A stretch of 64,000 bases of DNA from Lytechinus pictus (GCF_037042905.1 NC_087252.1:36705556-36769555); one strand, 5' to 3'; positions 47,205-59,375 are shown, numbered from the stretch's first letter. Program-made: numbers and translations. Notes: a model not told the origin generated them from the letters alone.

Positions 47205-47463
47205 CACACTAAGAAATAAAGGTTCAAAATTGATCCCCGAAAGGTTGATGCAAAATCAGCACCCTATGGGTTCAAAAATAGGGGTTCAATTCAAACTTAG
47301 GGGGGGCAGTTTTGAACCTGCAGCGTGTAAAAATGAACCCCAACCGCAGGGTTCAATTTTTGAACCCCAAATCAGGCCCAGGGGTTTAATTTTTGAACCC
47401 ATAGGGTGCTGATTTTGCATCAACCTTTCGGGGTTCAATTTTGAACCTTTATTTCTTAGTGTG
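47205..47463. mobile_element. 259 bp MITE with ~80 bp TIRs and TA target
   Basis: CACACTAAGAAATAAAGG starts at 47205, and its complement CCTTTATTTCTTAGTGTG ends at 47463. TA stands at 47203-47204 and 47464-47465. The arms match over about 80 bp, including AGGTTGATGCAAAATCAGC and ACCCTATGGGTTCAAAAAT. The TA duplication suggests a Tc1/mariner-type parent; the parent is not in the window. Confidence 0.85.
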
Positions 47464-47465
47464 TA

Positions 47466-48394
47466 TATTGTTTTATTTCCTCTTGCGATAAAAATATAAT
47501 TTGAAGTCAAACTTTTGAAAAAAAAAATGTAATGTTAGCCATCTGTGTATTTAGGTACACCGAAGAGTACTCCTTGCCTTACATTACTATGACATCACAT
47601 ATGCAGCAAATTTGAAGCCTCCATGAGTATAGTGATTACCAATATTTACAACTTTGAAAAAACATTCATACCTTTTTATTGTTTGTCTGATATTTTTCAA
47701 ATGTTCACCTATCAACTTGTCTGATTTTCTTTTTTCCTCTACAAACAAAATTATATTTTGTTTGGATTCCCCTTTAAGTTTAACCATTTTGCAACATATG
47801 GTACTTGTCTAAATGGAAAGGCATTTTTTTTTGCGTTGCATTCATTTCCAAAGCTTACAAATACTCATTCAAAGTAGACATTTCAAGAAAAAAAAATGTT
47901 GCCATCGATGAAATTATTTACATCAGCCTCTGCCCTATCATCAAGTTTTCAAAAACCTTTTTCTTCATCATCAATTAATTCGGTCATACATGACACATAT
48001 GGTATAAATAGGGTATCAAAGGAAATCTGAGGAGTTATGTCATTTTCAAGGAAAATGATTTTACAGATTAATATGGGCTTTGAATAACAGCCCCCAACAT
48101 TTCTATTACAATTTTGGAAACGCACTGTATTCTGGTATATGAACATGTAATCATACCTATAGGGATTAATGCATCAGATCGTTCAGTCCGACTAAACATG
48201 CTCAACAACAAGCTGTATTACTTCTAGAAACATGACTTATTGACTATATACGTGGTTTGATGCAAGAGAATAGGCTCATGCTGAATGAATCTGATAAGAC
48301 ATGTTTCCAAGCCGATTTCTCATGTTTTGACCATCTAATCTGTATAAACAAAATGGCTGCCAAATTGGCGATTTAGAGTCTTATTTCTACAATA
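47466..48394. other. Unassigned stretch with a MITE half
   Basis: 47585-47785 (ATGACATCACATATGCAG...GGATTCCCCTTTAA) has the look of a right arm of the TTAA-type MITE at 41503. The rest shows nothing recognisable. Confidence 0.4.
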
Positions 48395-48424
48395 TATACA
48401 CACAAAAAAGTAAGTCCCCCCTAA

Positions 48425-49372
48425 ATCAAACGAGTGGAATGCCTCTGGCGGTCTCATCTGCATCACACGATTCAATATAGCAGCAGTGCTGATTTTGAAA
48501 ACTACTATAACTCGCACAAGATGTTCAGTGATACTTGGATACTCTTATTTCCACGTTTTATGAACTAGACCAATACACTTACAGAGATATGATGGTAATT
48601 CAACAGATACCCCCAACATGGCCAAAGTTCATTGACCTTACATGACCTTTGACCTTGATCATGTGACCTGAAACTAGCACAGGATGTTCAGTGACACTTG
48701 ATTACTCTTATGTCCAAGTTTTATGATATAGACCAACACACTTTCAAAGTTATGATGGTAATTCAACAAATACCCCAACATGGCCAAAGTTCATTGACCT
48801 TACATGACCTTTGACCTTGATCATGTGACCTGAAACTAGCACAGGATGTTCAGTGACACTTGATTACTCTTATGTCCAAGTTTCATGAATCAGATCCATA
48901 AACTATCAAAGTTATGATGGTAATTCAACAGATACCCCCAATTCGGCCAAAGTTCATTGACCCTAAATGACCTTTGATCTTGGTCATGTGACGTGAAACT
49001 CATACAGGATGTTTAGTGATACTTGATTAACCTTATGTATAAGTTTCATGAACTAGGTTCATATATTTTTTAAGTTATGATGACATTTCTCAAACTTAAC
49101 CTCAGGTTAAGATTTTGATGTTGATTCCCCCAACATGGTCTAAGTTCATTGACTCTAAATGACCTTTGATCTTGATCATGTGACATGAAACTCAGGCAGG
49201 AATTTTAGTAATACTTGATGAACCTTATGGCCAAGTTTCATGAACTAGGTCTATTTACTTTCTAAGTTATGATGTCATTTCAAAAACTTAACCTCAGGTT
49301 AAGATTTGGTGTTGACGCCGCCGCCGCCGGAAAAGCGGCGCCTATAGTCTTACTCTGCTATGCAGGTGAGAC
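48425..49372 (+). mobile_element. Complete Helentron-like element (nested)
   Basis: It runs from ATCAAACGAGTGGAATGCC and GTCTCATCTGCATCACACG through five to six ~145-160 bp units to AACCTCAGGTTAAG, the GC hairpin (GCCGCCGG AAAA GCGGC) and GCTATGCAGGTGAGAC (49372). It is longer than the copy at 7676-8383 because it has more internal units. Perfect TGACCTTTGACCT lies at 48643-48655 and 48805-48817. Confidence 0.78.
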
Positions 49373-49689
49373 AATTAATTTAACTTTTGAACGGAATTAT
49401 TTTGAGCTATGATATTTCTTAGGTGGTTTTTTACACTCATTAAGCAACTCCCGGAAAAAATGAGATTGATCGGATGAGTCATGCATGAGTAATTAACGAT
49501 TGAATAAAAATGACCATTTTTGAAAGTCACAAGAGTCGTTTTTCAGAGTCATTTGTGCAAATACAAAGTTGGGCAAAAGTTGTTTTTAGGTGAATTTTAT
49601 GGTGTTAATGATGTTTTACTATCCATCATTTAGCCACTCCACACACAATTTTGATATCGTTTGTTCATGGTTGAGTGAGCACACTATTG

Positions 49690-49865
49690 CAGGGGCCGCG
49701 GAAGCGGGCTGGGGGTGGGCTTAGCCCCCCACTTTTTTTCCAAAAGCATGTACAAAAATGTAAAAATGACCATACGATTGTGATTGTTTGCATGGTCAGC
49801 CCCCCCCCCCCTACTTTTGGCTCAGCCCCTCCTCCCACACTTTAAAAACCGTTCCGCGGCCCCTG
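49690..49865. mobile_element. 176 bp hAT-like MITE
   Basis: The ends CAGGGGCCGCGGA (49690) and TCCGCGGCCCCTG (49865) are a perfect 13 bp TIR. TATTG flanks both sides (49685-49689, 49866-49870), a 5 bp duplication as in the hAT5 group. Inside are C-rich tracts only. Confidence 0.75.
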
Positions 49866-49949
49866 TATTGTGACGTATCGTCATAGGGGTTTTCGGAAGT
49901 ATCCTCTACAACTTATTTATGTTGAAATTTGAAAATGTTGGTGGCTCTC

Positions 49950-49996
49950 CCGATTATAGGCCCCTAACCCATTTTAAAATTCTGGATCCACCACTG
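49950..49996. mobile_element. Solo hAT-like end (CAGTGGTGGATCC)
   Basis: GGCCCCTAACCCATTTTAAA...TTCTGGATCCACCACTG ends at 49996. Inverted, CAGTGGTGGATCCAG is a frequent hAT terminus. There is no partner end. Confidence 0.45.
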
Positions 49997-50596
49997 ATTT
50001 GTCCATAAATTAAACTGATCATGACAAATTGTTAGGAAAAGAATACATTTATGCGGTATAAAGAGTATTCAGTCCTAAGTTTTCGAATGTGCTCGCTCTA
50101 CCATGAAAATGTTAAAAGTTCGGAAAGTGTGTGGTGATAGAAATGATGGATGATTAAAACAACAGCAATTAAAGTCACATTTGAAACCGAATTTGCCCCC
50201 AAGATTCACCTTATTACCCTTTAGAATGAGCCTGTGACATTGAAAATACCCATTTTCCCACTTTGATGCGTGATCACTCATCCATAAATAAACAAATCGA
50301 TTTCTTTTTTGCACAGAATTCTGCCCATAGGTTTATAAACATTACTGCCAAATGACATTGCTAAAGACAGCCTTGAAAAAAGTTCCACCATATTGAATAA
50401 AGGGTTACTTATTCTTAAACATATGCACCCATAATGTACACAAATCTATGAGAGAGGAAGTCAAAATAAAAAAAAATATGAAATGAGGGTTTGTTTCACG
50501 GACGGTTTTTGTTACTTCTGCCAACAGTTATTTCATGAAACTTCGCACATGGCATCAAAGTAACACTATCCAAAAGGCACGCAAAATAACCAAAAT

Positions 50597-51270
50597 AACC
50601 ATTCGATACGACAAAGAGTGGGGCCAAGGCCTTGAACTTTCTTCTCATTTGCATAATTTTCGAATATTGTGTGCTCACTGATGCATTAAACATTGGGATT
50701 TTCATAAAAATCAAATCAAATGAACCATGCAAGGAGGTTTTTGACAGATATCCATAGTTACAAATTGCATTTTTTTCCAATAACGTAAAAAAGAGCTAAT
50801 CGCATTCCACATGTTCATTCAAGCGTGAATGTTTAATTAAACACCTTTGAATCATTAAAGCATGTTAATTGGTCATGAACTTAACGAAAAAATTGATAAA
50901 AGATCAGTTTCAGTAACCTAAATGAAACAATACTTGCCTATGATATTTGAAAATCGTATTTTTGTTTTCAATAAATGTTAATTGAACCGTGAAACGATGA
51001 ATATTGTTGAAGATACTCTTCCCAAAAATAACTGTCATCATATTCTATCATTTTTATTGATAAAAATGTGTAAAAAATCAAATTATAGCAAATTTGGACT
51101 TGTGTTTATTTAACCGTGAAATTTAGCCAAAAAAACTGTATCGTCTTTTAGAAAGTACCTTTTACAAGCCTTCTGACCATTTTTCATGATGAGAATGTTG
51201 AATTATTTCCAATTAAATGGAATAAAAGTAATGATATTTGGCTTGTGAATTTTGAAAAGTGATATTTTTG
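50597..51270 (-). repeat. Segment shared (inverted) with 11283-11957
   Basis: This part of the 3 kb element is the reverse complement of 11283-11957. It shows which part of the family the earlier fragment represents. Confidence 0.8.
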
Positions 51271-51444
51271 CCTTCTGATGGTGCTCACTGAAGCATGACG
51301 TAAAATACGTCCATAACATTGTATACTCAGAGGGTAGCTCATGAAATTACTTACACGTTCATGTAAAAATATATTAAAAACTCGCATTGGTTGGGAAGTT
51401 ATTGATGTTTATTTAAGGGGGGACTTACTTTTTTGTTGTGTATA

Positions 51445-52083
51445 GTTCTATAATATTCGCCCTCACTGAAATGGATAATGCATATTTTTTCATACATAAC
51501 TTGTACCATTCGGAAAAAAAAAAGTTATTTCTATTTTGGGTAAATTTATTACGCAAATTTTGCGATATTATGCTATAAATTTACAATTTCAGTTCGAAAG
51601 TTATTTATGTTTGGTACAAATTGCAGTCGCATCATTATGAACGATTGCACGGCCCTTAAAAATATTTTTTTTACCATTGCTTGTGCTTTAATTTTTCTTT
51701 GAATTTATTATGCATTTCTTTTTTTCTACCTTTTGTTCTGTACATGTTTTGTTACGAGATCTTTCAACAACTGCTTATCAATGGCAGACAAGTATAAAGC
51801 TTCAATTATTAAATTATTTAATAATAATATTAACAACAAGTTTTGTTTTGTATTCTTGATCAAACATACACCAATGCAACCACACACACGCGCGCGCACA
51901 TCCACCCTCACTCACTTTTACACACAAAGTACTACGAAAGTACATTTTGCATGCCCGATTTAAAATCACACTTATGCTGATCCTTTAATCATGACAATAA
52001 TCAAACTCCATGAACCTACAACAGAGAGGAGCTTATATAAATTGATACAATTATACTCATACTGAACTTAGATAAATGATTGT
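51445..52083. other. Unassigned stretch
   Basis: AT-rich DNA. An ACACACACGCGCGCGCACA-type run lies near 51881-51900. No supported gene. Confidence 0.4.
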
Positions 52084-55000
52084 GACTCACTAGGTCCTAG
52101 GAAATATTGTGCGTAACATACAGTCCAGGATAGGCCCCAGAGAAAATTGACCAAACCTTGTTTTTTATGCATACATTATTTTTTGATGGTTTCTTGTCAA
52201 TTCGAGGGTGTTGATTACGAATCTGGATGATGCCATTCGTGTAACCTTGAACATTTTCTGCAAATTGGCAAATCCAATATGGCCGCCAAAATATGCAAAT
52301 TACCCATGAAAATCATAAAATTGTCCGCACATTGGCTGTGAAATGCATGAAATTGTGTGGCAGGAGTGAAATACTCTATGAAAAAAAAAATTAAAAAAAA
52401 CATATTTATTTTACTGATATTCAAAATGGCCGGCATAGGCCATTGTATACCCTATTATGTACAATATGAATAGGGAAAACTAATTTTCACAAAATTGAAC
52501 ACTAAACTGCAAAAAATCGCGATGTTTGAACGAAGTAATATTTGCAAATCATTGTATTTTGATATCTAAAATAGCCGCCACTGTCCCAAACAGTATTGCG
52601 TACACTAAAAATGGCAATGGCCGGGGCAAAAAAAAAATGACGAGATTGACTAGCATTAAAATGCATATTATTAAGATAAACGAGTGGAATACTGACAACA
52701 ACATAATTGTAAATATGCCATTTATGTGATAAATGCTGTATTTTCAAATTCAAAATGGCCGCCATAGCCCATTTATTCATCATGTACAATGCGAAAGGAG
52801 GAACTAATTTTCACACGAGTAAGACACATAAAATGCATGTAATTGTGATCTACGAGTAAAATATTGTCTGACAACACGTTTTATAGCAGGACATATCATT
52901 TCTTTTGTCATGCATGATATAAATACTGTATTATGAAATTCAAAATGGCCCCTATAGGCTTTAACAGTATTATCTACAATGTGAATTGGGACATATAATT
53001 TTGTAAGAATTTGGATTTGCTTGACTATAATATCCATTTAATCCTGTTGTATGAGTAAAACGTTATTTGAAAACATTTTTTTTTTAATCATCGCATTTCT
53101 TCTTCCATATAAGTGATAAATACTGTATTTTGACATTCAAAATAACCTATACAAGCCCTAACTAAAGTATGTAAAATGTGAACAGGAAAACTAATTTTCA
53201 CAAGAGTGAGAATAAAAAAATGTACGAGTAAAGATATTGTCTTAAACATTATTTCTAACTAGATACATCACATATTGGTCGTTAACATAGTGGAGGTAAT
53301 AAATGCTGTACTTTGAAATCCAACACGGCTGCCATAGGTTCTAAAAGTATTGTGTACATTGTAACATTGGACATATCATTTTGACAGAATTTGGCTTTGC
53401 TTGACTCTAAATATTGCATATAATTGTGAATTGTGATTTAAGGGTGAATTATTGTCTAGAACCATGGTTTCTCACGAGATATATCATAATGTTGTGTAAT
53501 TAAGGTGGTAAATGCTGCATTTTTAAATTGAAAATGGCCACCATAGGCACTTATCGTATAATATACAATTTGGGTGGAGACAAATAATGTTCACAAAAAG
53601 GGCATATGGCAACCATTTTGAATGTTGAAATACAGTATCCATCACCTAAATTACATAAGATATATATTTTGTTATAAATCATGTTTTTAGACATCATTTT
53701 ACTTATTCATCACCATTTGACCAAGCAAAGCCAAATTCTGTTGAAATGATTTGTCCCCATTCATATTGTGCATGATACCGTAAGGGACTGTAGCGACCAT
53801 TTTTACTTTAAAACAACCGTATTTATGGGGATAAATGATATATCTTATTGAAAATTATGCTTTCAGAAAATATTTTATTCATATATCACTATTACGTGCA
53901 TTTATGGTGCTCACTCTTGTGAATATTGGTTTCCCACTTTGCATTGTACATAATACACAGGACAAGTCCACCCCAACATAAACTTGATTTGAATAAAAAG
54001 AAAAAAAATCAACAAGCATAACACTGAAAATTTCATCAAAATCGGATGTAAAATCAGAAAGTTATGACATTTTAAAATTTCGCTTCATTTCCTAAAACAG
54101 TTATATGCACACCTCGGTCGGTATGCAAATAAGGGAACTGATGACATCACTCACTTAATATTTCTTTTGTATTTTATTATGTGAAATATGAAATATTTTG
54201 ATATTCTCGTCATTGTCATGTGGAATGAAGTTTCATTCCTCCCTGAAGACGTGGAATTCCATTATTTCAACATTTTGTGCTTCAGGCAAAGAGGTCCTAA
54301 TGGTCAAATTCGTAAAAATTGAAATATTGTATAATTCAAATAATAAAAAAACAAAAGAAATAGTGAGTGAGTGACATCATCGACTCTCCCATTTAAATGT
54401 AACTGGCTCGTTCATATAACTATTTTGTTAAAAATGAGCGAAACTTTGAAATGTCATAACTTTCTTATTTCACATCCGATTTTGATGAAATTTTCGGCAT
54501 TGTGTTCGTCTGATTTTTCCCTATTGATTCAAATCAACATTTTCCTAAGGTGGACTTAACTTTTTATTATCGAGGCGGCCATTTTGAAAGTCGAAATACA
54601 TGTTTTAACACAAACTAGAAACCTTAATGATTTATTTCGTTAGAAAATACGATTTTAGACAGTATCCAATTAACTTATCGCATATGTATTTTAGCGCTAA
54701 CTCTTGTGATTTCTTTTCTCCCATTTCTCATTGTGCATGATATTTGTAGGGCCTTTGGCAGCCATTTTGAATATCAAAATACAACATTCATCACATACAT
54801 GGCATATAAATAATATATTTCGTTAATAATTATGTTTATAGTCAGTATTCCACCTGTTTAATCCACATAATAAACATTTTAGTGATCACTCTTGTTAATT
54901 TTTTGGCCCCCATTGCCATTGTACGCATTACTGTTTGGGCCAGTGGCGGCTATTTTAGATATCTAAAAAAGCAATGATTTGCAAATATTACTTCGTTCAT

Positions 55001-55443
55001 ACATCGCAATTTTTAGCAGTTTAGTGTTCATTTTTGTGAAAATTATTTTTCCGTATTCATATTGTACATAATAGGGTATACAATGGCCTCTGCCGGCCAT
55101 TTTGAATATCAGGAAAATAAACATTTTGTTAAAAAATATTATTTCAGAGAGTATTTCACTCCTGCCACACAATTTCATGCATTTCACAGCCAATGTGCGG
55201 ACAATTTTATGATTTCCATGGGTAATTTGCATATTTTGGCGGCATATTGGATTTTGCCAATTTGCGGAAAATGCTTAAGGTTATACGAGTGGCATCATTC
55301 AGATTCGTAATCAGCACCCTCGAATTGACAAGAAACCATAAAAAAATAATGTACACATAAAAAAACAAGGTTTGTTCAATTTTCTCTGGGGCATATCCTG
55401 GACTATATGTTACGCACAATATTTCCTAGGACCTAGTGAGTCT
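52084..55443. mobile_element. Foldback-like element, ~190 bp units in inverted arms
   Basis: The left end GACTCACTAGGTCCTAGGAA (52084) and the right end TTCCTAGGACCTAGTGAGTC (55443) are exact complements. The arms stay paired through ATATTGTGCGTAACATA, TCCAGGATA and the CAGCACCCTCGAATTGACAA / GGCGGCCATATTGGATT block. Inside, ~190 bp units with TTCAAAATGGCCGCCATAG face left of about 53,600, and their complement GGCAGCCATTTTGAATATCA faces right of it. A MITE (53957-54565) interrupts the right arm. A partial arm of the same family is at 11958-13253. No coding capacity was recognised, and a target duplication was not resolved. Confidence 0.8.
53957..54565. mobile_element. Palindromic MITE (GACAAGTCCACC family), nested copy
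   Basis: It runs from CAGGACAAGTCCACCCCAAC through ATCAAAATCGGATGTAAAAT and TCACTCACTTAATATTTC to the inverse arm ending CCTAAGGTGGACTTAAC. TTAA is not preserved on both sides. It is inserted in the right arm of the foldback. Confidence 0.8.
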
Positions 55444-55540
55444 TAATCAGCACCCTCGAATTGACAACAAACCATCAAAAAATATTGTACATTTACATGT
55501 ATATATCAAAAAACAAGGTTATGCCACTTCTATCCTGGAC
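55444..55540 (+). repeat. Extra copy of the foldback terminal block
   Basis: AATCAGCACCCTCGAATTGA through AACAAGGTT to CTATCCTGGACTA repeats the block at 55310-55400 just outside the foldback end. Confidence 0.7.
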
Positions 55541-55559
55541 TAATAGTGAAGATGGTAAG

Positions 55560-56820
55560 ACCGGAGCAAAGCCATCAATGGATTCGGTTGAGCGAAGGAA
55601 ACTACGACACAGTAGGTAAAAATCATCTCGCTGAAGACAGCCGGTTATTAGTCCGCAAGCAGTATTCAAGGCTAGAAAAATATTTGCAGTATGGGGATGA
55701 CTTACACGAGACGGGGGCTGCATATTCAACTGTCGAGGGTTGTCGTATAGATGTTTTTGGTATCTGTTTCCCATTTCGTGTTGGCAAGCATCTTAAGGAT
55801 GCTGTTCCTTGTTCCATCCTTTGTCTTGGTAAAATGTTCTTTGCATGTAAAGAAGCATCAAGGGTGACGCCGAGGAAGAATGGATAGCTGGTGTGTTCAA
55901 ACAATTTACCATAACATCTGCATCACTGTTCTTGAGGTGGAACACATTCAGTTGGGTTTTCTCTACATGTAGATTCACCCAAAGGTGATTTCCAGCGTAG
56001 TAAGGAATCAGTCTTGCAAGAGTATCGCTGAGTGCTTTTTCCACCTCTTCAAAAGACTGCTTTTGTTAGACAATGCAAAGTTGATCAGCGTAGATGTAGG
56101 TCTTAGTACTTGGGGGATTGGTTGGCCCTTTGTGCAGATGTTTTGCATTCGCCGTCTGTTGCTGGAACCTCCAAGATTCACAGAAAACCAACGATTTTAG
56201 ACGATGTCTTCGATCAGCTGTGTCCGCTCAAGGTCCTTTGTCATCCCGCAGATATATCTCATGAGTATCCGATGATTCACAGTGTCATATACTGCGGAGA
56301 AGTCAACAAAGACTGCTCAAGTTATCAGCCCCTTCTCGAAGCCATTTTCGATGTACTGTGTCAGATTCAGCAGTTGAATAATACAAGACTTTTCTGGCCT
56401 AGATCCTGCCTGTTCCGGGATAAGGAGCAGCACATCCACAAAGAGAACAATGCGGATATTAAAGTAGGAGCCTTTCAAAGAGCTTGTATGTGGGGGAAAA
56501 ACAGAGATAAAAATCTTTAGTCCTTTTGGTGGGCTGGGCCCTTACCTGGTTTGAGTAAGGCGACTACCCTTGATTTCCTCCATATTGTTGGCATTGTGAT
56601 TTCACTCAGACAGTAACTTAGCATGTCAAGTAGGCATCAGTCTACAACAGTTCAAAGGTGTTTGATCTGCTCACAGAGAGCATCATCCAGTGCACCTGCC
56701 CTGTTCTTCTGCTTTGCTTTGATATTGTTGCTCAAGTCATTCGTGCTGAAAGGTCTTATGAATTCAGATGACTCTTGAGAGGCTGTCCCTATCAAAGTGA
56801 TAGCTGAAGACTAGAGCTTT
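55560..56820 (-). pseudogene. LINE ORF2 reverse transcriptase remnant (minus strand)
   Basis: Reading the minus strand from 56820 to 55560 with several frame changes and stops gives, in order: IWRKSRVVALLKPGKGPAHQK (RT N-terminal region), AVFVDFSAVYDTVNHRIL (catalytic motif A, near 56320-56267), a degraded PQGS region, TYIYADQLCIV (motif C, YADQ at 56092-56081 instead of YADD), then HLWVNLHVEKTQLNVFHLKN, a YPFFLGVTLDASL thumb motif, STVEYAAPVS and ALNTACGLITGCLQ. These are the landmarks of jockey/CR1-group non-LTR RTs. Loss of the second motif C aspartate plus stops and frameshifts means it is inactive. The endonuclease domain was not found. Confidence 0.8.
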
Positions 56821-56892
56821 TTTTTCCATTCCTAGCAAGATTTTCCAATGGATAATAATAATGAAATAAGAATATATATTTAAAAAAAAAAC

Positions 56893-57780
56893 ATGGGCAA
56901 GAACAAGCAGGTTTCCAGCCCAGCTTGTGCTGAGCAAATATTCTCACTGCGTACTATGCTGAAAATACCAGATTCCTATTGCAGTGACCGTAAACCATGC
57001 TTACTACCATCAATACAATCTTTGAGAGTTCCTTGTGTAAGAACGGAAGATGGTTTAAGTGACTGGTTCAAGGTACTCACAGGGTTTGTCAAGGTTGCAT
57101 ACTTCCCTGATCCGTTTAGTCATACGCAATCAATTTCGTTATGGTAATGGAGAGGGTAGCTGTAGAAAAAATGAAATCCTAACTCTACAATTGAAGACAT
57201 TTCCGCCCTTATCTTTGGTGAAGATATTGCAGACTGACAGGCAGCCTATCAGAGCTAAGGAAGCTATTTTACCAATTGGGGAGAATGCCAGACAAAAGAA
57301 ATGGATTGATAACCAGCAGACAAAACATGTCAGTAATCCATCCTCCTCCGAAAGATCACTTCATTAGCTAACATAAAAAATACCTATGTAATGAAGACGT
57401 CAGCAACATGCATGTACATAAGAAGTTCGATAACTGGCCAAGGGGATACATATGAAATTCACTGTAGGATTAGAATGGTGCTCTGCGGACATTTTAATAC
57501 CTACACAATATCTGGTCAAACAGCAATGTCTCCCTCAAAAACCACACTCTGTTTTTCTCTTCTGATGTGTGACATGAGGACTGAACATGTCTCAGAAACA
57601 CAGACCTGATGGCCTGGATACGAACTGCTTCCGCAGAATACTTTGTATTAAATTTCATTGCTTAACAGAAACATACTTTCATCTACCTGCGCTCCTATCA
57701 AGCCATATTGTGGAACCCCCAAGGTAATCGAACTGGCAGTTGATCATTCAGCAAGACCCCGGAGGCTACCAATATGAATA
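56893..57780 (+). pseudogene. Second LINE ORF2 reverse transcriptase remnant (plus strand)
   Basis: The plus strand contains QAGFQPS/SPACAEQIFSLRTML (compare QAGFRPGRSC..QI..LR), then VRTEDGLSDWFKVLTGF followed by a frame-disrupted VRQGCILP-like stretch (57040-57110). Farther on is DGLDTNCFRRILCIKF (about 57608-57655), the C-terminal LRRI.RI region of such ORF2 proteins. The YADD region between is not recognisable, so there is a deletion or heavy decay. It belongs to a different LINE family from the minus-strand remnant, and the two converge around 56.85 kb. Confidence 0.65.
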
Positions 57781-59375
57781 TGAATTACTTGATGAACTGC
57801 TACAGAATAGCTCAAACTGGAGGACGCTGGCTGCCTTTTAAGTGGGGAAAGGACAAGAACAGTACTACATTGGTAAAAAATACTATATGGAGATGCACAG
57901 ACAATCCAGAAATGAAGTCCAATGATCAAAGGTTGATGTTGGAGTGTATAGAGTAAAATGTTAATTGTGGAACTTCAGAATGTCAAAGTCTGGCTTTTAT
58001 AGAGCTGCTTGACAGGCAAATTAAAAACTAGTTAGTTTCTGCATGGATTTAGTTCTGAAAAGTTTCTAACATGTTGGGATAATTTGACTAGCCTAATTGA
58101 AAAAAAAAAGCCGAAGGAAATATTATTTTCAGCATAAATTTTTTCACTTCATACTGCCAAGAAAAATATACTAAATGCATGAAAGATAATCAGATAATGT
58201 TGGGTGGGGGAACATGTACCAATGATGATAAATGCAACTGAGAATTATGCAGAAAAAGCTTACCCCTGGAAGTTTGGAATTATCATCTGTATTTTGTTTA
58301 AGTCAAAGCTCAAACCACATCTATTTAATTAGCAACAATCATGTTAGGAGTACTAATAAGTGCAGTAGAATATACAATTCATGGAATAGCTCTATATATG
58401 TATGCATCGTATTATTATTATATTATTTATATTATATTATTTCTTAACTATTTTACATTCTGGGTGTTGGACACAGATGAGACAAAAGAGACGAAGGGGT
58501 ATTGCATTGCAGTTTCAACAAAAAGGAGAATAAGCTTAGTTGGAAATGCAATGTACATGTAGTTGTTTTCTGTGTTTTCTGCGCACAGCCGGTGACCTAG
58601 GGCATGACGTGACGTCACAACATTTAAACTGGCATATTTCCGAGGCGGAGTTTTCACGTTCATGGAAGAGCCTATTAGGGGGGGGGGGCGGGTTACTTTT
58701 CTACTGTGCAAATCAAGAAGCTAGAAGATTTTTAGATTTACTATGTCAATGAGCAACTTATAAAAGATGTAGACTTTGCTTAAATACAAAATCTATCGGT
58801 ATTTTTCCTTCTTCTATCAACTTTAATATTAAGCATTTTGACTTCAACATGCCTTATGTTGATTCTAATAAAAATATTTACACAATTCACGCTAATGATT
58901 CCAAATATATTTCCACCCTATAAACATATGTATCGTTTTGTGTATACCGACGTGAACTCTGTACTTTATTATGGGCGTGATCAATAAAGTGCTCATTCAC
59001 ATACTGCGGCTTGAGTCATGAACGCATTTCGTAGTCTAGTGCAACCACAGACCACCCATTACATTCTGACGCTGTTGTTTCATTACATGAAGCTACTTAC
59101 CGAATATCTCATAAAAGGTAATAAATAAGGTAAGGATATCATATTTTCATCATATACTAATAGAATCGGAGGGACTCATTATACTGCAACGCCCTTGTAC
59201 AAATTACAATTAGCATATATGCGCAAATTTTGATTAATATCTGTCGAACGTGAGTGGTGTATATTCTGATAACCTTGTGTTAATACCAGCTGCAATGATT
59301 TTCACGGCGGGCTTTCGCTCGTTTTATCAAGGCAAAATTTGAAAATGACTTTATTTAGAATTGATCCATAGCTAA
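57781..59375. other. Unassigned 1.6 kb stretch
   Basis: AT-rich DNA with a G10-11 run at 58679-58689. Nothing supported as a gene. Confidence 0.4.

Larger units (their letters stand above)
48395..51444. mobile_element. 3 kb TIR element containing two nested insertions
   Basis: The left end TATACACACAAAAAAGTAAG-TCCCCCCTAAAT (48395) and the right end ATTTAAGGGGGG-ACTTACTTTTTTGTTGTGTATA (51444) form a ~33 bp TIR. A fragment of the same family lies inverted at 11283-11957. Nested inside are a Helentron-like element (48425-49372) and a small hAT MITE (49690-49865). No transposase frame was recognised; short open frames with ATAACC or TGAACATT repeats are non-coding. Superfamily unknown. Confidence 0.75.
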
